From NCBI RefSeq assembly GCF_003335085.1, contig NZ_QPEJ01000016.1, forward strand, positions 310,001-374,000: 64,000 bases of DNA, written 5' to 3'. The translations under genes and the position numbers were made by a program. The notes under the pieces are model-generated. The model saw only the letters and a program-made list of their open reading frames with translations. It searched no databases and was not told the DNA's origin. Below, one piece after another: positions 1 to 9,193 of this stretch. Position 1 is the first letter of the stretch; each line of letters begins with the position of its first letter. The stretch is from Polaribacter sp. WD7 (GTDB taxonomy: Bacteria > Bacteroidota > Bacteroidia > Flavobacteriales > Flavobacteriaceae).

Positions 1-199
1 TAGTAAAAGGCGTTTTTTCTTTTAAAACTAATCTAATTTCTGGCATTCCTGGTAAACCAAAAAGAAAAGAATCACCTTCAACTTCAAATTTTTGAATGTT
101 GTCTGGCATTATAGTTTTAAAATTCTGCAAATCATCAAAATAAGTAAATACATCTTCTGCAGACTTATTTACAATTACTTTATTCCCTTCTATATTCAT
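1..199 (-). CDS. SRPBCC (START-like) family protein, 5' part only
   Basis: The first 66 codons of a gene that runs off the left edge of the window. It starts at an ATG ten bases downstream of the pyrE stop codon and reads MNIEGNKVIVNKSAEDVFTY, then an F-D-D-L-x-N-F pattern and a G-L-P-G-M-P turn. This matches the N-terminal helix-grip region of SRPBCC/polyketide-cyclase-like proteins, which bind hydrophobic ligands. The tight spacing suggests co-transcription with pyrE. The family call rests on a short fragment; no ligand can be inferred. Confidence 0.6.
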   Translation of the reverse strand, partial: MNIEGNKVIVNKSAEDVFTYFDDLQNFKTIMPDNIQKFEVEGDSFLFGLPGMPEIRLVLKEKTPFT

Positions 200-208
200 A
201 GTTCAAAT

Positions 209-850
209 TTATTGATTCCACTCACTTGGATTTTTCCTCCAATCATTTAGTGTATTTAACTCTTTTTGAGTAATGTAATTGCTGTCTAGCGCTTGCTCTA
301 ATAGATTTTCATAATTACTTAAGGTATGCAATCTAACTGCTTTATCTTCAAAGTTTTTAGCAGCTTCATCAAATCCATAAGAAAAAATAGCAACCATACC
401 TTTAACTACACCTCCCGCTTCTTTTAATGCTGCCACAGCATTTAAACTACTTTTTCCTGTACTAATTAAATCCTCTATCACCACAACGTTTTGACCACTT
501 TCTAAATGACCTTCTATTTGGTTTTTTCTACCGTGTTTTTTAGGTTCTGGTCTAACGTAAATAAACGGAACACCAAGTTCTTGAGCCACTAATATTCCGA
601 TAGCGATTGCACCTGTAGCTACGCCAGCAATTACATCTGGTTTACCATATTCTAATTCTACAATTTTTGCAATTTCTGCTTTTAAAAAAACACGAACTGG
701 AGGATATGATAACGTAATTCTGTTATCGCAATATATTGGCGATTTCCAGCCAGAAGCCCAATTAAAAGGTTCGTTTGGACTCAACTTTATTGCTTTAATT
801 TGCAACAAAAGTTCAGCTGTTTTTTTTGCCGTATCTTTGTTTAAAATCAT
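209..850 (-). CDS. pyrE: Orotate phosphoribosyltransferase
   Basis: Cytosolic enzyme of pyrimidine synthesis that joins orotate to PRPP to give OMP. The 213-residue product has the normal family length. The PRPP-binding motif VVVIEDLISTGKS lies at about residues 122-134, and the orotate-side loop with the PEPKKHGRKN basic stretch at about 101-110. The ATG at 850 is preferred over an upstream non-ATG extension because MILNKDTAKK is a typical PyrE N-terminus. The start codon lies only seven bases from the start codon of the divergent NUDIX gene, so the two promoters must overlap each other's coding sequence. The SRPBCC gene follows closely and is probably co-transcribed. Confidence 0.95.
   Translation of the reverse strand: MILNKDTAKKTAELLLQIKAIKLSPNEPFNWASGWKSPIYCDNRITLSYPPVRVFLKAEIAKIVELEYGKPDVIAGVATGAIAIGILVAQELGVPFIYVRPEPKKHGRKNQIEGHLESGQNVVVIEDLISTGKSSLNAVAALKEAGGVVKGMVAIFSYGFDEAAKNFEDKAVRLHTLSNYENLLEQALDSNYITQKELNTLNDWRKNPSEWNQ
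832..839 (+). promoter_or_regulatory. Candidate -7 element (TATCTTTG) for the NUDIX gene
   Basis: An exact match to the Bacteroidota -7 consensus TAnnTTTG, 18 bases upstream of the NUDIX ATG and inside the first codons of the opposite-strand pyrE. No clear TTTG -33 element is seen at standard distance, so this is a motif-based inference. Confidence 0.45.
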
Positions 851-857
851 ATCGCAA

Positions 858-1454
858 ATGTATAAAGTTTTTGTAAATGATACTCCTATAATTATCACTT
901 CTTCTTTAAAAAAAGAGAAAAATTTTACTTCTTACAATTTTAATAACATCAATTTTAAAGAAATTCTTCATCAAACTAAACAAAAAAAAGGAATTGGAAT
1001 TTGCTTACATTCTGGTAATTTAGAAAGTGATTGGATTTCTTTTACCTCTAATTTTGAGGTGGTCTCTGCTGCCGGCGGTTTGGTAGTGAACGCTAAAAAA
1101 GAATACCTTTTTATTTTTAGAAATAATGTATGGGATTTGCCAAAAGGGCACTTGGAAAAAGACGAAACTACAGAAACTGCTGCTATTAGGGAGGTTGAAG
1201 AAGAATGCGGAATTTCTGATCTTACACTGATAAAGCCATTAACTACTACCTATCACTCTTATTATAGAAATGGTCTTAAATTAAAACAAACCTATTGGTT
1301 TTTAATGCATTCTGATTACGAAGGTGAGTTAAAGCCTCAAATAGAAGAAGGGATTACTCAAGTAAACTTTAAAAAAGAATCTGAGATTAGAGAAATTTTA
1401 AAAAATTCTTACGCAAATATTAGATTGGTTTACGATACTTATAAACAAGGATAG
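858..1454 (+). CDS. NUDIX hydrolase
   Basis: A 198-residue cytosolic protein with a complete Nudix box at residues 97-119: G97, E103, the R-E-x-x-E-E core and the final G-I all fit the GX5EX7REUXEEXGU pattern. Such enzymes hydrolyse nucleoside diphosphates linked to another group; the substrate cannot be read from the sequence. The ATG at 858 is preferred over one 21 bases earlier because it falls after the candidate -7 element and clear of the pyrE start. About 70 residues precede the catalytic domain, which is usual for this flavobacterial type found next to pyrE. Confidence 0.88.
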   Translation: MYKVFVNDTPIIITSSLKKEKNFTSYNFNNINFKEILHQTKQKKGIGICLHSGNLESDWISFTSNFEVVSAAGGLVVNAKKEYLFIFRNNVWDLPKGHLEKDETTETAAIREVEEECGISDLTLIKPLTTTYHSYYRNGLKLKQTYWFLMHSDYEGELKPQIEEGITQVNFKKESEIREILKNSYANIRLVYDTYKQG

Positions 1455-1472
1455 TTTTCTAAAAAAACACCC

Positions 1473-1480
1473 TATCTTTG
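1473..1480 (+). promoter_or_regulatory. Candidate -7 element (TATCTTTG) for the SulP gene
   Basis: An exact TAnnTTTG match 22 bases upstream of the SulP start codon, in the short gap after the NUDIX gene. It suggests that the transporter has its own promoter. No convincing -33 element is visible. Confidence 0.5.
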
Positions 1481-1502
1481 CCGACTTGAAAACACACCGA
1501 AA

Positions 1503-3164
1503 ATGACTAAATATTTCAGAAAAATTACCCCAAATGCCAAAGATGATGTTTTAGCAGGAATTACAGTTTCTCTTGCAATGATTCCTGAAGTGGTAGCTTT
1601 TGCTTTTGTTGCCCAAATAGATCCTTTAATGGCACTTTCTGGAGCATTTATTATTGGGTTAATTACTGCTTTTTTTGGTGGTAGACCTGGGTTGATTTCT
1701 GGTGCTGCCGGGGCTGTAGCTGTTATTTTTGTTCATATGATTGCAGAAGGTCATACCAAAGGAATGCTATTAGATCAACCTATAGAAAATATGGGGTTTT
1801 TCTATTTAATGGCCTGTGTAATTTTAATGGGTATTATTCAAATTTTTGCAGGTGTTTTTAAACTAGGTAAATTTGTTCGTTTAATTCCGCATTCTGTAAT
1901 GATGGGCTTTGTAAACGGATTATCTATCGTTATTTTTATTGCTCAGGTAAAAATGTTTTCACACAAATCATTATCAGTTTCTGCTGAAGGCGTCAATGAG
2001 TATAAAAGTACGTTTATGCAAGGTACAGAATTGTACACCATGTTGGCATTAGTTTTGTTAACTATGGGAATTATTTGGTTACTACCAAAAATTACAAAAA
2101 AATTGCCTGCTGCCTTGACAGCTATTTTAGTCACTTCTTTACTCGTTATCGGTTTCAATATAGACACAACCACAGTAGGTTCTTATATTATTGAAGGAGG
2201 AGGAACTGGTTTAAAAGGCGAATTTCCTACTCCAAATCTAGAATTGTGGCAAAATTTACCTTTTAATCTAGACACGCTACAATTTATTGCCCTACCTGCA
2301 TTTTTAGCGGCTTCTGTTGGTTTGATAGAAACCTTGATGACGATGAATTTGGTAGACGAGCTCACAGAAACTAGAGGAAACGGAAATAAAGAATGTATTG
2401 CTCAAGGTTCTGGAAATATTATTTCTGGTTTGTTTGGTGGAACTGGTGGTTGCGGAATGATAGGACAAACTGTAATAAACATTAACGCTGGTGGTAGAGG
2501 ACGCTTATCTGGTATTATGATGGCATTAACCTTATTAACATTTATTTTATTTGCTGATAAATACATAGAAATGGTACCTATTGCAGCTTTGGTTGGTGTT
2601 ATGTTTATGATGGTTATAGAAACATTTGCTTGGTCTAGTTTTAGGATTTTAAAGAAAATACCAAAATCAGATGCTTTTGTATTAATTCTAGTTTCTGCAG
2701 TAACTGTTTTTGTTGATTTAGCTGTTGCGGTATTCTTAGGCGTAATTGTATCTGCATTGGTTTTTGCCTGGGAAAACGCTAGAAGAATTAGAGCTAGAAA
2801 ACGTTTTAAAGCAGATGGTACAAAAATTTATGAAATTTGGGGACCTCTCTTTTTTGGGAGTATTGCTGCTTTTAATGAAAAGTTTGATGTTAAAAATGAT
2901 CCTGAAACTGTAGAAATTGATTTTGTTGAGGCTAGAATTTCTGATCATTCTGCTATTGAAGCCATTTTTAATTTAGTTGAAAAATACCAAGCTGCAGGCA
3001 AGAAAATCAGTTTAAAACATTTGAGTAAAGACTGTAAAATATTGCTGTATAAAGCAAGCCCTATTTTTAATGACATTATAGTAGAAGATATTGAAGACCC
3101 GCGTTATCATCTAGCCGCAAATCCTGAAAAATTTCCAAAACCGTTGGGAGAGTATAAGTTTTGA
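1503..3164 (+). CDS. SulP family inorganic anion transporter
   Basis: A 553-residue inner-membrane protein of the SLC26/SulP family. It begins with a short cytosolic segment and the signature run DDVLAGITVSLAMIPEVVAF, followed by roughly 10-14 hydrophobic segments up to about residue 420. The C-terminal part, from about residue 440, is hydrophilic and has the layout of a STAS regulatory domain (VEIDFVEARISDHSAIEAI near residues 460-480). Members move sulfate, bicarbonate or other anions; the substrate here is unknown. It converges with the M14 peptidase gene, with only 12 bases between them. Confidence 0.9.
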   Translation: MTKYFRKITPNAKDDVLAGITVSLAMIPEVVAFAFVAQIDPLMALSGAFIIGLITAFFGGRPGLISGAAGAVAVIFVHMIAEGHTKGMLLDQPIENMGFFYLMACVILMGIIQIFAGVFKLGKFVRLIPHSVMMGFVNGLSIVIFIAQVKMFSHKSLSVSAEGVNEYKSTFMQGTELYTMLALVLLTMGIIWLLPKITKKLPAALTAILVTSLLVIGFNIDTTTVGSYIIEGGGTGLKGEFPTPNLELWQNLPFNLDTLQFIALPAFLAASVGLIETLMTMNLVDELTETRGNGNKECIAQGSGNIISGLFGGTGGCGMIGQTVININAGGRGRLSGIMMALTLLTFILFADKYIEMVPIAALVGVMFMMVIETFAWSSFRILKKIPKSDAFVLILVSAVTVFVDLAVAVFLGVIVSALVFAWENARRIRARKRFKADGTKIYEIWGPLFFGSIAAFNEKFDVKNDPETVEIDFVEARISDHSAIEAIFNLVEKYQAAGKKISLKHLSKDCKILLYKASPIFNDIIVEDIEDPRYHLAANPEKFPKPLGEYKF

Positions 3165-3176
3165 TTGGTTGTTATT

Positions 3177-4925
3177 TTAGTTGAAAATTTTATAAACGGG
3201 TAACATTAGATGAGCCTGCTCATAATAAGATGAATTTTTATAAATAAAATCTAATTGCTCCTTAGGGTTTTCTGCAAATTTTTTATCCGATTGCTTTTTT
3301 TCTAAGAATTTGTTTTTTAATGATTCATTTTCGGCTAAAATCTTCTCTGCAATATCTTCAAAAACGTAACCAGAATACCCTTCTTTTTGTTGTAAGATGG
3401 TATCAAAAAAGTTCCAGTTGAAAAAAGAATCTACTGCTTCTGCTTCTAAAGTTTCCAGTAAATATCGAACTCCGTTTTGGTTTGTAGGTATCAATAAATC
3501 ACCTTTTTTAAAGGTAATGTTTTCAATTGTTTTTGTTACTGATGTATTGTAATGTAAATAATGTCCTTCGTATGCAGAACTTCTCGTTTTATAGTCTTTT
3601 ATATGATTAACCTCTACAGAAATAGTTGTATCATTTTGAAAGCGACTATAATTAATATGATTATTCTCTAATCTATCTACTATTTTATACCACCCTTTCT
3701 TTAAAATATAAGCATCTGGTATGAATATTTCTTTATCTACTATAAAACTGTTGTAATACTTTGTAGTTTTAATATATGGCCTATTCTTATCATAAAACAA
3801 ACGTTTTCCAGAAGTAACTTTACTTTCTATAAATTCTCCTTCATAGCCTTTAAACTGAAGTTCTGTATATTTTTTTTTATCAATTTTAAAGCTTATCGGA
3901 TACGTCTTTTTTGCTAAAATTTCTGCAACAGCCTTACTTCTTAAACTTTTAATTTTTGTAGACTTTTTTTCAGTAAAATCTAGCATAGAAAACATCAACT
4001 CATAGGTTTGAGATACTCTAAGAGCATAGGGTTTTAACATATGTGTTTCTACCATTAATCCTAAGGTATGAAAGAGTGTAGTATATCCAGTAGAGTATCT
4101 TGGTGAATCAAAAAATTGTGAAAATCCATTTTCTGGGGTAGTTCCCCAAACATTAACGTAAGGTGTTATAGAGATACTTTTATCTTCTAAAGCAGTTTCT
4201 AAATCTGGCTTCATTTCAGTTTCAAGAAAAGTACCTAAACTTCCTCCTAACTTATTATACTGGGTAAATAAATGAGTGATGGCGTATTGATAATCTGCTC
4301 CATTACTAACGTGGTTGTCTATAAAAACATCAGGGTTTATCAAATGAAAAATTTCAGTAAAAGTTGCTGCATTTTTTGTGTCTTGCTTTATAAAATCTCT
4401 GTTTAAATCGTAATTTCTAGCATTACCTCTAAAACCATAAACTTTTGGCCCGTTTTGATTAGCCCTTGTGTGTGAATTTCTGTTTAAAGCACCACCAACA
4501 TTATAAATTGGAATAACACAAACAATAGTGTTTTTATATTTTTTTTGTAAAGAATCATTTTGAACAATATCTCTTATAAGCATCATAGAAGCATCTATTC
4601 CATCTGATTCTCCTGGATGAATTCCATTATTTATAAGTACTCTATTTTTTGATGATGTTTTTATTTCATCAATAGTATAAATTTCTTCTTGACTATATAC
4701 CACCAAATGTAAAGGTTCACCTGAATCTGTTTGTCCAAAAGAAAATAAAGAAACTCCAGAATATTCTTCTGCTAGATCTTTGTAGTAAGAAATAACAGCT
4801 TTATACTCTGGAGTTTCAGTTCCTTTAGTTTGCTCAAAAAGTGTTGTAAAATCTTTGTTTTCTCTTTTGCTTTTGTTGCAAGAATAAATAATTAAAACGG
4901 TAATAAATACAACAATTTTCTTCAT
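3177..4925 (-). CDS. M14 family zinc carboxypeptidase-like lipoprotein
   Basis: A 582-residue predicted lipoprotein: lipobox I-Y-S-C with C16 as the lipidated residue. The zinc motif is H103-x-x-E106 (HPGESDG), and the third ligand is likely H205 in D-N-H-V-S-N-G. The segment DLNRDFIKQDT supports an M14 fold. The peptidase domain covers about residues 40-320; the last 250 residues look like an added domain. It probably trims peptides at the cell envelope. It lies four bases after the TonB/MORN gene and looks like the last gene of the ddl-coaD group. The specificity is not known. Confidence 0.82.
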   Translation of the reverse strand: MKKIVVFITVLIIYSCNKSKRENKDFTTLFEQTKGTETPEYKAVISYYKDLAEEYSGVSLFSFGQTDSGEPLHLVVYSQEEIYTIDEIKTSSKNRVLINNGIHPGESDGIDASMMLIRDIVQNDSLQKKYKNTIVCVIPIYNVGGALNRNSHTRANQNGPKVYGFRGNARNYDLNRDFIKQDTKNAATFTEIFHLINPDVFIDNHVSNGADYQYAITHLFTQYNKLGGSLGTFLETEMKPDLETALEDKSISITPYVNVWGTTPENGFSQFFDSPRYSTGYTTLFHTLGLMVETHMLKPYALRVSQTYELMFSMLDFTEKKSTKIKSLRSKAVAEILAKKTYPISFKIDKKKYTELQFKGYEGEFIESKVTSGKRLFYDKNRPYIKTTKYYNSFIVDKEIFIPDAYILKKGWYKIVDRLENNHINYSRFQNDTTISVEVNHIKDYKTRSSAYEGHYLHYNTSVTKTIENITFKKGDLLIPTNQNGVRYLLETLEAEAVDSFFNWNFFDTILQQKEGYSGYVFEDIAEKILAENESLKNKFLEKKQSDKKFAENPKEQLDFIYKNSSYYEQAHLMLPVYKIFN

Positions 4926-4929
4926 CTAA

Positions 4930-5892
4930 TTATTCTGAAAAACGAAGACTTAAAGAATATTTAGAGTTGTAAGGTTTCCCCCTTTTCTGTGCAGGTGTCC
5001 ATCCTTTCATTTCTGACAATATTCTTTCTACTTCGGTATTGTAATCAACTGTTAATCCTCTTATGATATTCACTTCACCTACAAAACCCTCTTCTGTTAC
5101 TAAAAATGTAACAAACATGTCTCCAATTACACCTGCTGTATTACTGTTAAAATTTTTGTCTACATACTTTCTAACTGCGCTATTATCTTTCTTTTTATAA
5201 TAAGCCGATGAGGTAACTGTCTTATAATTAAAAGTTTCTCCTCCAACATAACTAATTCCTTTTACTAATTTTCCATTTTTATATGTTTCTTCGTACTTTT
5301 TTGTATCTCCGTCAAAAGCAGTCCACAAACCGTTTTTTAAACCATTTTTGTAACTTCCTTTTTCAAAAAGCCCTTCTTCATTTGTAAACTGAGAAAATCC
5401 ATTTCCGTCAGTTACGGTTTGCTCTCCTTTTTCATCCCAAAAACTCATTACTAAGTTTTTTGTACTATCATTAAAATAATTACCTGTAGACATTTTCTCT
5501 TCAGATTTTTTTTCACCATTTTCATAATAATATGTCCAAAGCCCTCCGTCTTTTTTTCCATTAATGGTTTTTCCTTCAGAAGCTTTATTTCCATTCTTAT
5601 AGTAAGATATAAATTCTCCATTAGCTTTTAACAACTGTAAACCATTAGTAGTAAACTTAGAATCTAAGACAAAATCTTTATCTGCAGCATCTGCAACATA
5701 TTTTTCTACCTTATATACGTTACTATTTTTACCCACATTGGTCTCTTTAATTATAACATAGGTATTTGTTTTTACAAAAGTTGCTCTGTTATTTGCGTAA
5801 TACAGGGTATCTCCAACTTTATGATATGAACTTTGACCAAAACCTACAAAAGCCATTGCCATTAAAATTCCTGTGATTAAAAATTTCTTCAT
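4930..5892 (-). CDS. Secreted MORN/YwqK-like protein with TonB C-terminal domain
   Basis: A 320-residue exported protein with a signal peptide ending near residue 20 (FVGFGQSS). Residues of about 90-220 contain repeated Y-K-N-G / Y-Y-E-N-G-E-K units of MORN-2 (YwqK) type. The last 80 residues (EVNIIRGLTVDYNTEVERIL, then GWTPA and KPYNSKYSLSLRF) match the TonB_C fold. Since there is no N-terminal membrane anchor with a proline-rich linker, it probably does not transduce energy as classic TonB does. It sits 24 bases after coaD and 4 bases before the M14 gene. Its biological role is unknown. Confidence 0.75.
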   Translation of the reverse strand: MKKFLITGILMAMAFVGFGQSSYHKVGDTLYYANNRATFVKTNTYVIIKETNVGKNSNVYKVEKYVADAADKDFVLDSKFTTNGLQLLKANGEFISYYKNGNKASEGKTINGKKDGGLWTYYYENGEKKSEEKMSTGNYFNDSTKNLVMSFWDEKGEQTVTDGNGFSQFTNEEGLFEKGSYKNGLKNGLWTAFDGDTKKYEETYKNGKLVKGISYVGGETFNYKTVTSSAYYKKKDNSAVRKYVDKNFNSNTAGVIGDMFVTFLVTEEGFVGEVNIIRGLTVDYNTEVERILSEMKGWTPAQKRGKPYNSKYSLSLRFSE

Positions 5893-5916
5893 TTTTGTGA
5901 TTAATTTATTTTGATT

Positions 5917-6378
5917 TTACTTTTTGTTGATTCTAACACTTTGTGGAACTAATTTTGTATAATCCCCATTATTAATAATAACTTCTCTTACTATTGAAGA
6001 GGAAATATAGGAAGTTGAAGCTGCCGTTAACAAAAACACTGTTTCTATAGGAGCCAAATCTCTATTGGTATGCGCAATGGCTTTTTCAAATTCAAAATCA
6101 GCAGGGTTTCGTAATCCTCTTAGAATGAATTCGACATTGTTTTGCTGACAAAAATCTACAGTTAATCCTTTGTAAGTTAACACCTTTATTTTAGGTTCAT
6201 GCTTAAAAGAATCTTCTATAAATTTTTTTCGTTCCTCTAAAGAGAACATATATTTTTTATTAGAATTTACTCCAATAGCAATAATAAGCTCATCAAACAA
6301 CTTTACTCCACGAGTAATTATATCATGATGACCAGATGTAATTGGATCAAATGATCCTGGAAAAATTGCTTTTTTCAT
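5917..6378 (-). CDS. coaD: Pantetheine-phosphate adenylyltransferase
   Basis: Catalyses the fourth step of coenzyme A synthesis, joining 4'-phosphopantetheine and ATP into dephospho-CoA. The 153-residue length is normal for CoaD. The nucleotidyltransferase signature GSFDPITSGHHD is at residues 8-19, with the T-x-G-H motif at 14-17. The segments RGLRNPADFEFE and YISSSIVRE also match the family. It lies 90 bases downstream of ddl on the same strand. Confidence 0.96.
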   Translation of the reverse strand: MKKAIFPGSFDPITSGHHDIITRGVKLFDELIIAIGVNSNKKYMFSLEERKKFIEDSFKHEPKIKVLTYKGLTVDFCQQNNVEFILRGLRNPADFEFEKAIAHTNRDLAPIETVFLLTAASTSYISSSIVREVIINNGDYTKLVPQSVRINKK

Positions 6379-6468
6379 GTACCCTCTTTAATACTAAGTA
6401 GTAAATATTTATATATTGATAAAAATAGAAAAATTATTATAATAATTTCAGTGTAAATTACAAACTGT

Positions 6469-7452
6469 TTATTGTAAGTAATTGAGGGAACTTTCTATTG
6501 CATTATCGAATAATTCTTTTAATGATATGCCTGCTTCCTTAGCTTGTTGAGGTAAAATACTCTCTTCGGTTAATCCAGGAACGGTATTCATTTCTAAGAA
6601 ATATGGCTTGCAATTTACTAAAATATATTCAGATCGTGAAAAACCAGACATATTTAAAATAGAATACACTTTTTTGGCGGTTTTTAGCACCTCTTCTTCT
6701 TCTTCTTTGGTAATTCTTGCCGGAGTTATTTCTTCAGATTTACCCTCGTATTTCGCCTCGTAATCAAAAAAATCATTTTCAGAAACTATTTCTGTAATGG
6801 GCAAAACTGTTACTTCTCCTTTATATTGAATTACTCCAACAGAAACTTCTGTTCCGTCTAAAAAAGATTCTATTAAAATCTCTGTATCTTCTTTGTATGC
6901 TTTTTCTATTGCAGGAATCAATTCTGATGCAGAATGTACTTTAGAGATACCATAACTAGAACCTGCATTATTAGGTTTTACAAAACAAGGTAAACCTACT
7001 TTTTTAATAATTTTCTCAATTTCTATAACATCTCCTTTATTTAGGTATACAGAAATTGCAGTTTTTATACCGTATGATTTTACAACACTTAATGTATCTC
7101 TTTTATTAAATGTAAGTGCCATTTGATAAAATGGTGCAGAAGTATGGGGTATGTTAAGCAACTCTAAATAAGCCAATAGTTTTCCGTTTTCTCCAGGAGC
7201 ACCATGAATTGCGTTAAAAACACAATCAAAAACAACTTTTTTTTCTTTAATTACAAATGAAAAATCATTTTTATTAATTGTATATTCATTATCGTCTTCA
7301 TCTACAACTGCCCATTTTTCTTCCAAAATATGAACCCTAAAAGCATTGTATTTTTCTTTATCTAAATGTTTGTAAACAACATTACCACTTTTTAAAGAGA
7401 TGTTTACTTCGGATGAAAAGCCACCCATTACGATTGCAATGTTTTTTATCAT
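6469..7452 (-). CDS. ddl: D-alanine--D-alanine ligase
   Basis: ATP-grasp enzyme that makes the D-Ala-D-Ala dipeptide of peptidoglycan precursors, 327 residues. It has the N-terminal MGGFSSEVNISLKSG motif, the NAIHGAPGENG motif near residue 83 (most Ddl proteins have GEDG here, so GENG is a mild variant), the FVKPNNAGSSYGISKV nucleotide loop, and the C-terminal EMNTVPGLTEES metal-binding motif. It is the first gene of a minus-strand group and is transcribed away from the PASTA protein gene. A divergent promoter pair fits between them. Confidence 0.95.
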   Translation of the reverse strand: MIKNIAIVMGGFSSEVNISLKSGNVVYKHLDKEKYNAFRVHILEEKWAVVDEDDNEYTINKNDFSFVIKEKKVVFDCVFNAIHGAPGENGKLLAYLELLNIPHTSAPFYQMALTFNKRDTLSVVKSYGIKTAISVYLNKGDVIEIEKIIKKVGLPCFVKPNNAGSSYGISKVHSASELIPAIEKAYKEDTEILIESFLDGTEVSVGVIQYKGEVTVLPITEIVSENDFFDYEAKYEGKSEEITPARITKEEEEEVLKTAKKVYSILNMSGFSRSEYILVNCKPYFLEMNTVPGLTEESILPQQAKEAGISLKELFDNAIESSLNYLQ

Positions 7453-7471
7453 TGGTTGTTAAATAATAGCA

Positions 7472-7479
7472 CAAATTTA
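7472..7479 (-). promoter_or_regulatory. Candidate -7 element (TAAATTTG) for ddl
   Basis: On the minus strand the sequence reads TAAATTTG, an exact TAnnTTTG match 20 bases upstream of the ddl start codon. It implies a very short 5' leader. Motif-based inference only. Confidence 0.45.
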
Positions 7480-7516
7480 TCAAAATAATAATAGAAAAGA
7501 CCACGTTTACTTTTTA

Positions 7517-7524
7517 TATCTTTG
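7517..7524 (+). promoter_or_regulatory. Candidate -7 element (TATCTTTG) for the PASTA gene
   Basis: An exact TAnnTTTG match 20 bases upstream of the PASTA-protein ATG, arranged divergently from the ddl promoter candidate. No strong -33 element is seen. Confidence 0.5.
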
Positions 7525-7544
7525 TACGTCCAAAAAATCTAAAA

Positions 7545-8102
7545 ATGAGTCTTTTTCAATTCTTAAAAAGTAAAACTTTTTTTATTCAAGTAGGTATTGC
7601 AGTTATTGGTTTGTTAGTTTTTGTTTTTTCTCTTAAGTATTGGTTAGGCATTACTACCAATCATGATCAAAAAATACAAGTTCCTAATTTACATAAGATG
7701 TCTTTAGATGATGTGCGTAAAAAACTAACTGAATTAGATTTAGATTTTAAAATTATAGATAGCGCTAGTTACAATCCAGAGTATCCTAAAAAATCTGTAA
7801 TAGAGCAAACTCCAGAAGCTGGGGATTATGTTAAAGAAAAGCGTAAGATTTACCTAACGTTAAACCCATCTAAATACAGAGATGTTACAATACCCGATTT
7901 AAATGGTAGAACAAAAAGACAAGCAACTTCTCAATTGCGTTCTCTAGGCTTTAATGTTGGCACTAATTTTACTTATGTACATGATATTGGTAAAGATGTT
8001 GTACGTGGTTTGCGTTTTAATGAAAAAATCATAAATCCTGGAGATAAATTGCCACTAAATTCAATTTTAGATTTGGTATTAGGTGACGGAAGAGGAAATT
8101 AA
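7545..8102 (+). CDS. PASTA domain membrane protein
   Basis: A 185-residue protein anchored by one membrane helix at about residues 14-34, with the remainder outside the cytoplasm. Two PASTA domains follow (about 44-108 and 112-182), shown by repeated V-P-N/I-P-D-L starts, the L-x-D-V-R-K-K-L helix and the EQTPEAGD loop. PASTA domains bind peptidoglycan or muropeptides in other proteins. No kinase or transpeptidase domain is attached, unlike Firmicutes PASTA proteins. Its position between ddl and rluA is common in Flavobacteriia. Confidence 0.88.
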   Translation: MSLFQFLKSKTFFIQVGIAVIGLLVFVFSLKYWLGITTNHDQKIQVPNLHKMSLDDVRKKLTELDLDFKIIDSASYNPEYPKKSVIEQTPEAGDYVKEKRKIYLTLNPSKYRDVTIPDLNGRTKRQATSQLRSLGFNVGTNFTYVHDIGKDVVRGLRFNEKIINPGDKLPLNSILDLVLGDGRGN

Positions 8103-8136
8103 TTTTTCTTATCAAACAGGGTGTACCCAAAATAAA

Positions 8137-9171
8137 ATGGAGAAAAATCAATCAGAAGATATAGAAAACGACGAATTATACGAACATTACAAGTTTACAG
8201 CTAGCATTGGACAAGTTCCTTTACGTGTGGATAAGTTTTTAATGAATTTTGTTGAAAATGCGACAAGAAACAAGGTACAGCAAGCTGCAAAAGCAGGTAA
8301 TGTTTTGGTGAATGATATTGCTGTAAAACCAAACTACAAAGTAAAACCTAATGATGTGGTTCGTGTAGTTTTGGCTCACCCTCCTCACGAAAATTTATTA
8401 GTTGCAGAAGATATTCCTCTAGATATTGTTTACGAAGATGACACGTTAATTGTTGTAAATAAACCCGCAGGAATGGTTGTACATCCTGGACATGGTAATT
8501 ATTCTGGAACTTTGGTAAACGGTTTAATTCACCATATTGAAAATTTACCCACTAACGCTAACGAACGCCCAGGTTTAGTGCATCGAATAGATAAAGACAC
8601 TAGTGGGTTGTTGGTTGTTGCTAAAACTGAATTTGCCATGGCTAATTTGTCTCGTCAGTTTTTTGATAGAACTACAGAACGATTGTATTACGCATTAGTT
8701 TGGGGAAACATAGAAGATGATGAAGGACGAATTGAAGGAAATATAGGCCGCAGCCTAAAAAACCGTTTGCAAATGGCTGTTTTTCCTGATGGAGAATATG
8801 GTAAACATGCCGTTACACATTTTAAAGTTTTAGAGCGTTTAACCTATGTAACATTGGTTCAATGTAAATTAGAAACAGGAAGAACGCACCAAATTCGTGC
8901 GCATTTTAAGCATATTGGACATACACTTTTTAATGACGAGCGCTATGGAGGAAATGAGATTTTAAAAGGAACTACATTTACCAAATACAAACAGTTTGTT
9001 CAAAATTGTTTTAAAGTTTTACCAAGACAAGCATTACATGCAAAAACCTTAGGATTTACACATCCTATTTCTGGAGAATTTTTACAGTTCAATTCAGAAA
9101 TTCCAAAAGACATAGCAGATTGTTTAGAAAAATGGAGAACCTATTCGGAGAATTCTAAAGAAGAACTTTAA
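8137..9171 (+). CDS. RluA family pseudouridine synthase
   Basis: A 344-residue RNA-modifying enzyme of the RluC/RluD type. An S4 RNA-binding domain lies at about residues 28-85 (RVDKFLMNFVENATRNKVQ) and the catalytic domain from about 95 onwards. The catalytic motif is HRIDKDTSG at 149-157, with D152 as the nucleophile, and GRTHQIRAH supports the family. The ATG at 8137 is chosen over a GTG inside the PASTA gene because MEKNQSEDIENDELYEHYKF resembles relatives. It lies 34 bases after the PASTA gene and is probably co-transcribed. The exact uridine target cannot be given. Confidence 0.93.
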   Translation: MEKNQSEDIENDELYEHYKFTASIGQVPLRVDKFLMNFVENATRNKVQQAAKAGNVLVNDIAVKPNYKVKPNDVVRVVLAHPPHENLLVAEDIPLDIVYEDDTLIVVNKPAGMVVHPGHGNYSGTLVNGLIHHIENLPTNANERPGLVHRIDKDTSGLLVVAKTEFAMANLSRQFFDRTTERLYYALVWGNIEDDEGRIEGNIGRSLKNRLQMAVFPDGEYGKHAVTHFKVLERLTYVTLVQCKLETGRTHQIRAHFKHIGHTLFNDERYGGNEILKGTTFTKYKQFVQNCFKVLPRQALHAKTLGFTHPISGEFLQFNSEIPKDIADCLEKWRTYSENSKEEL

Positions 9172-9193
9172 TTTTCTATACTTTCTTTAAAAT

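Noticed and set aside
8083..8136. GTG start for the RluA-type gene within the PASTA gene
   Set aside because: The added 18 residues are not conserved-looking; the ATG at 8137 begins the typical flavobacterial N-terminus.
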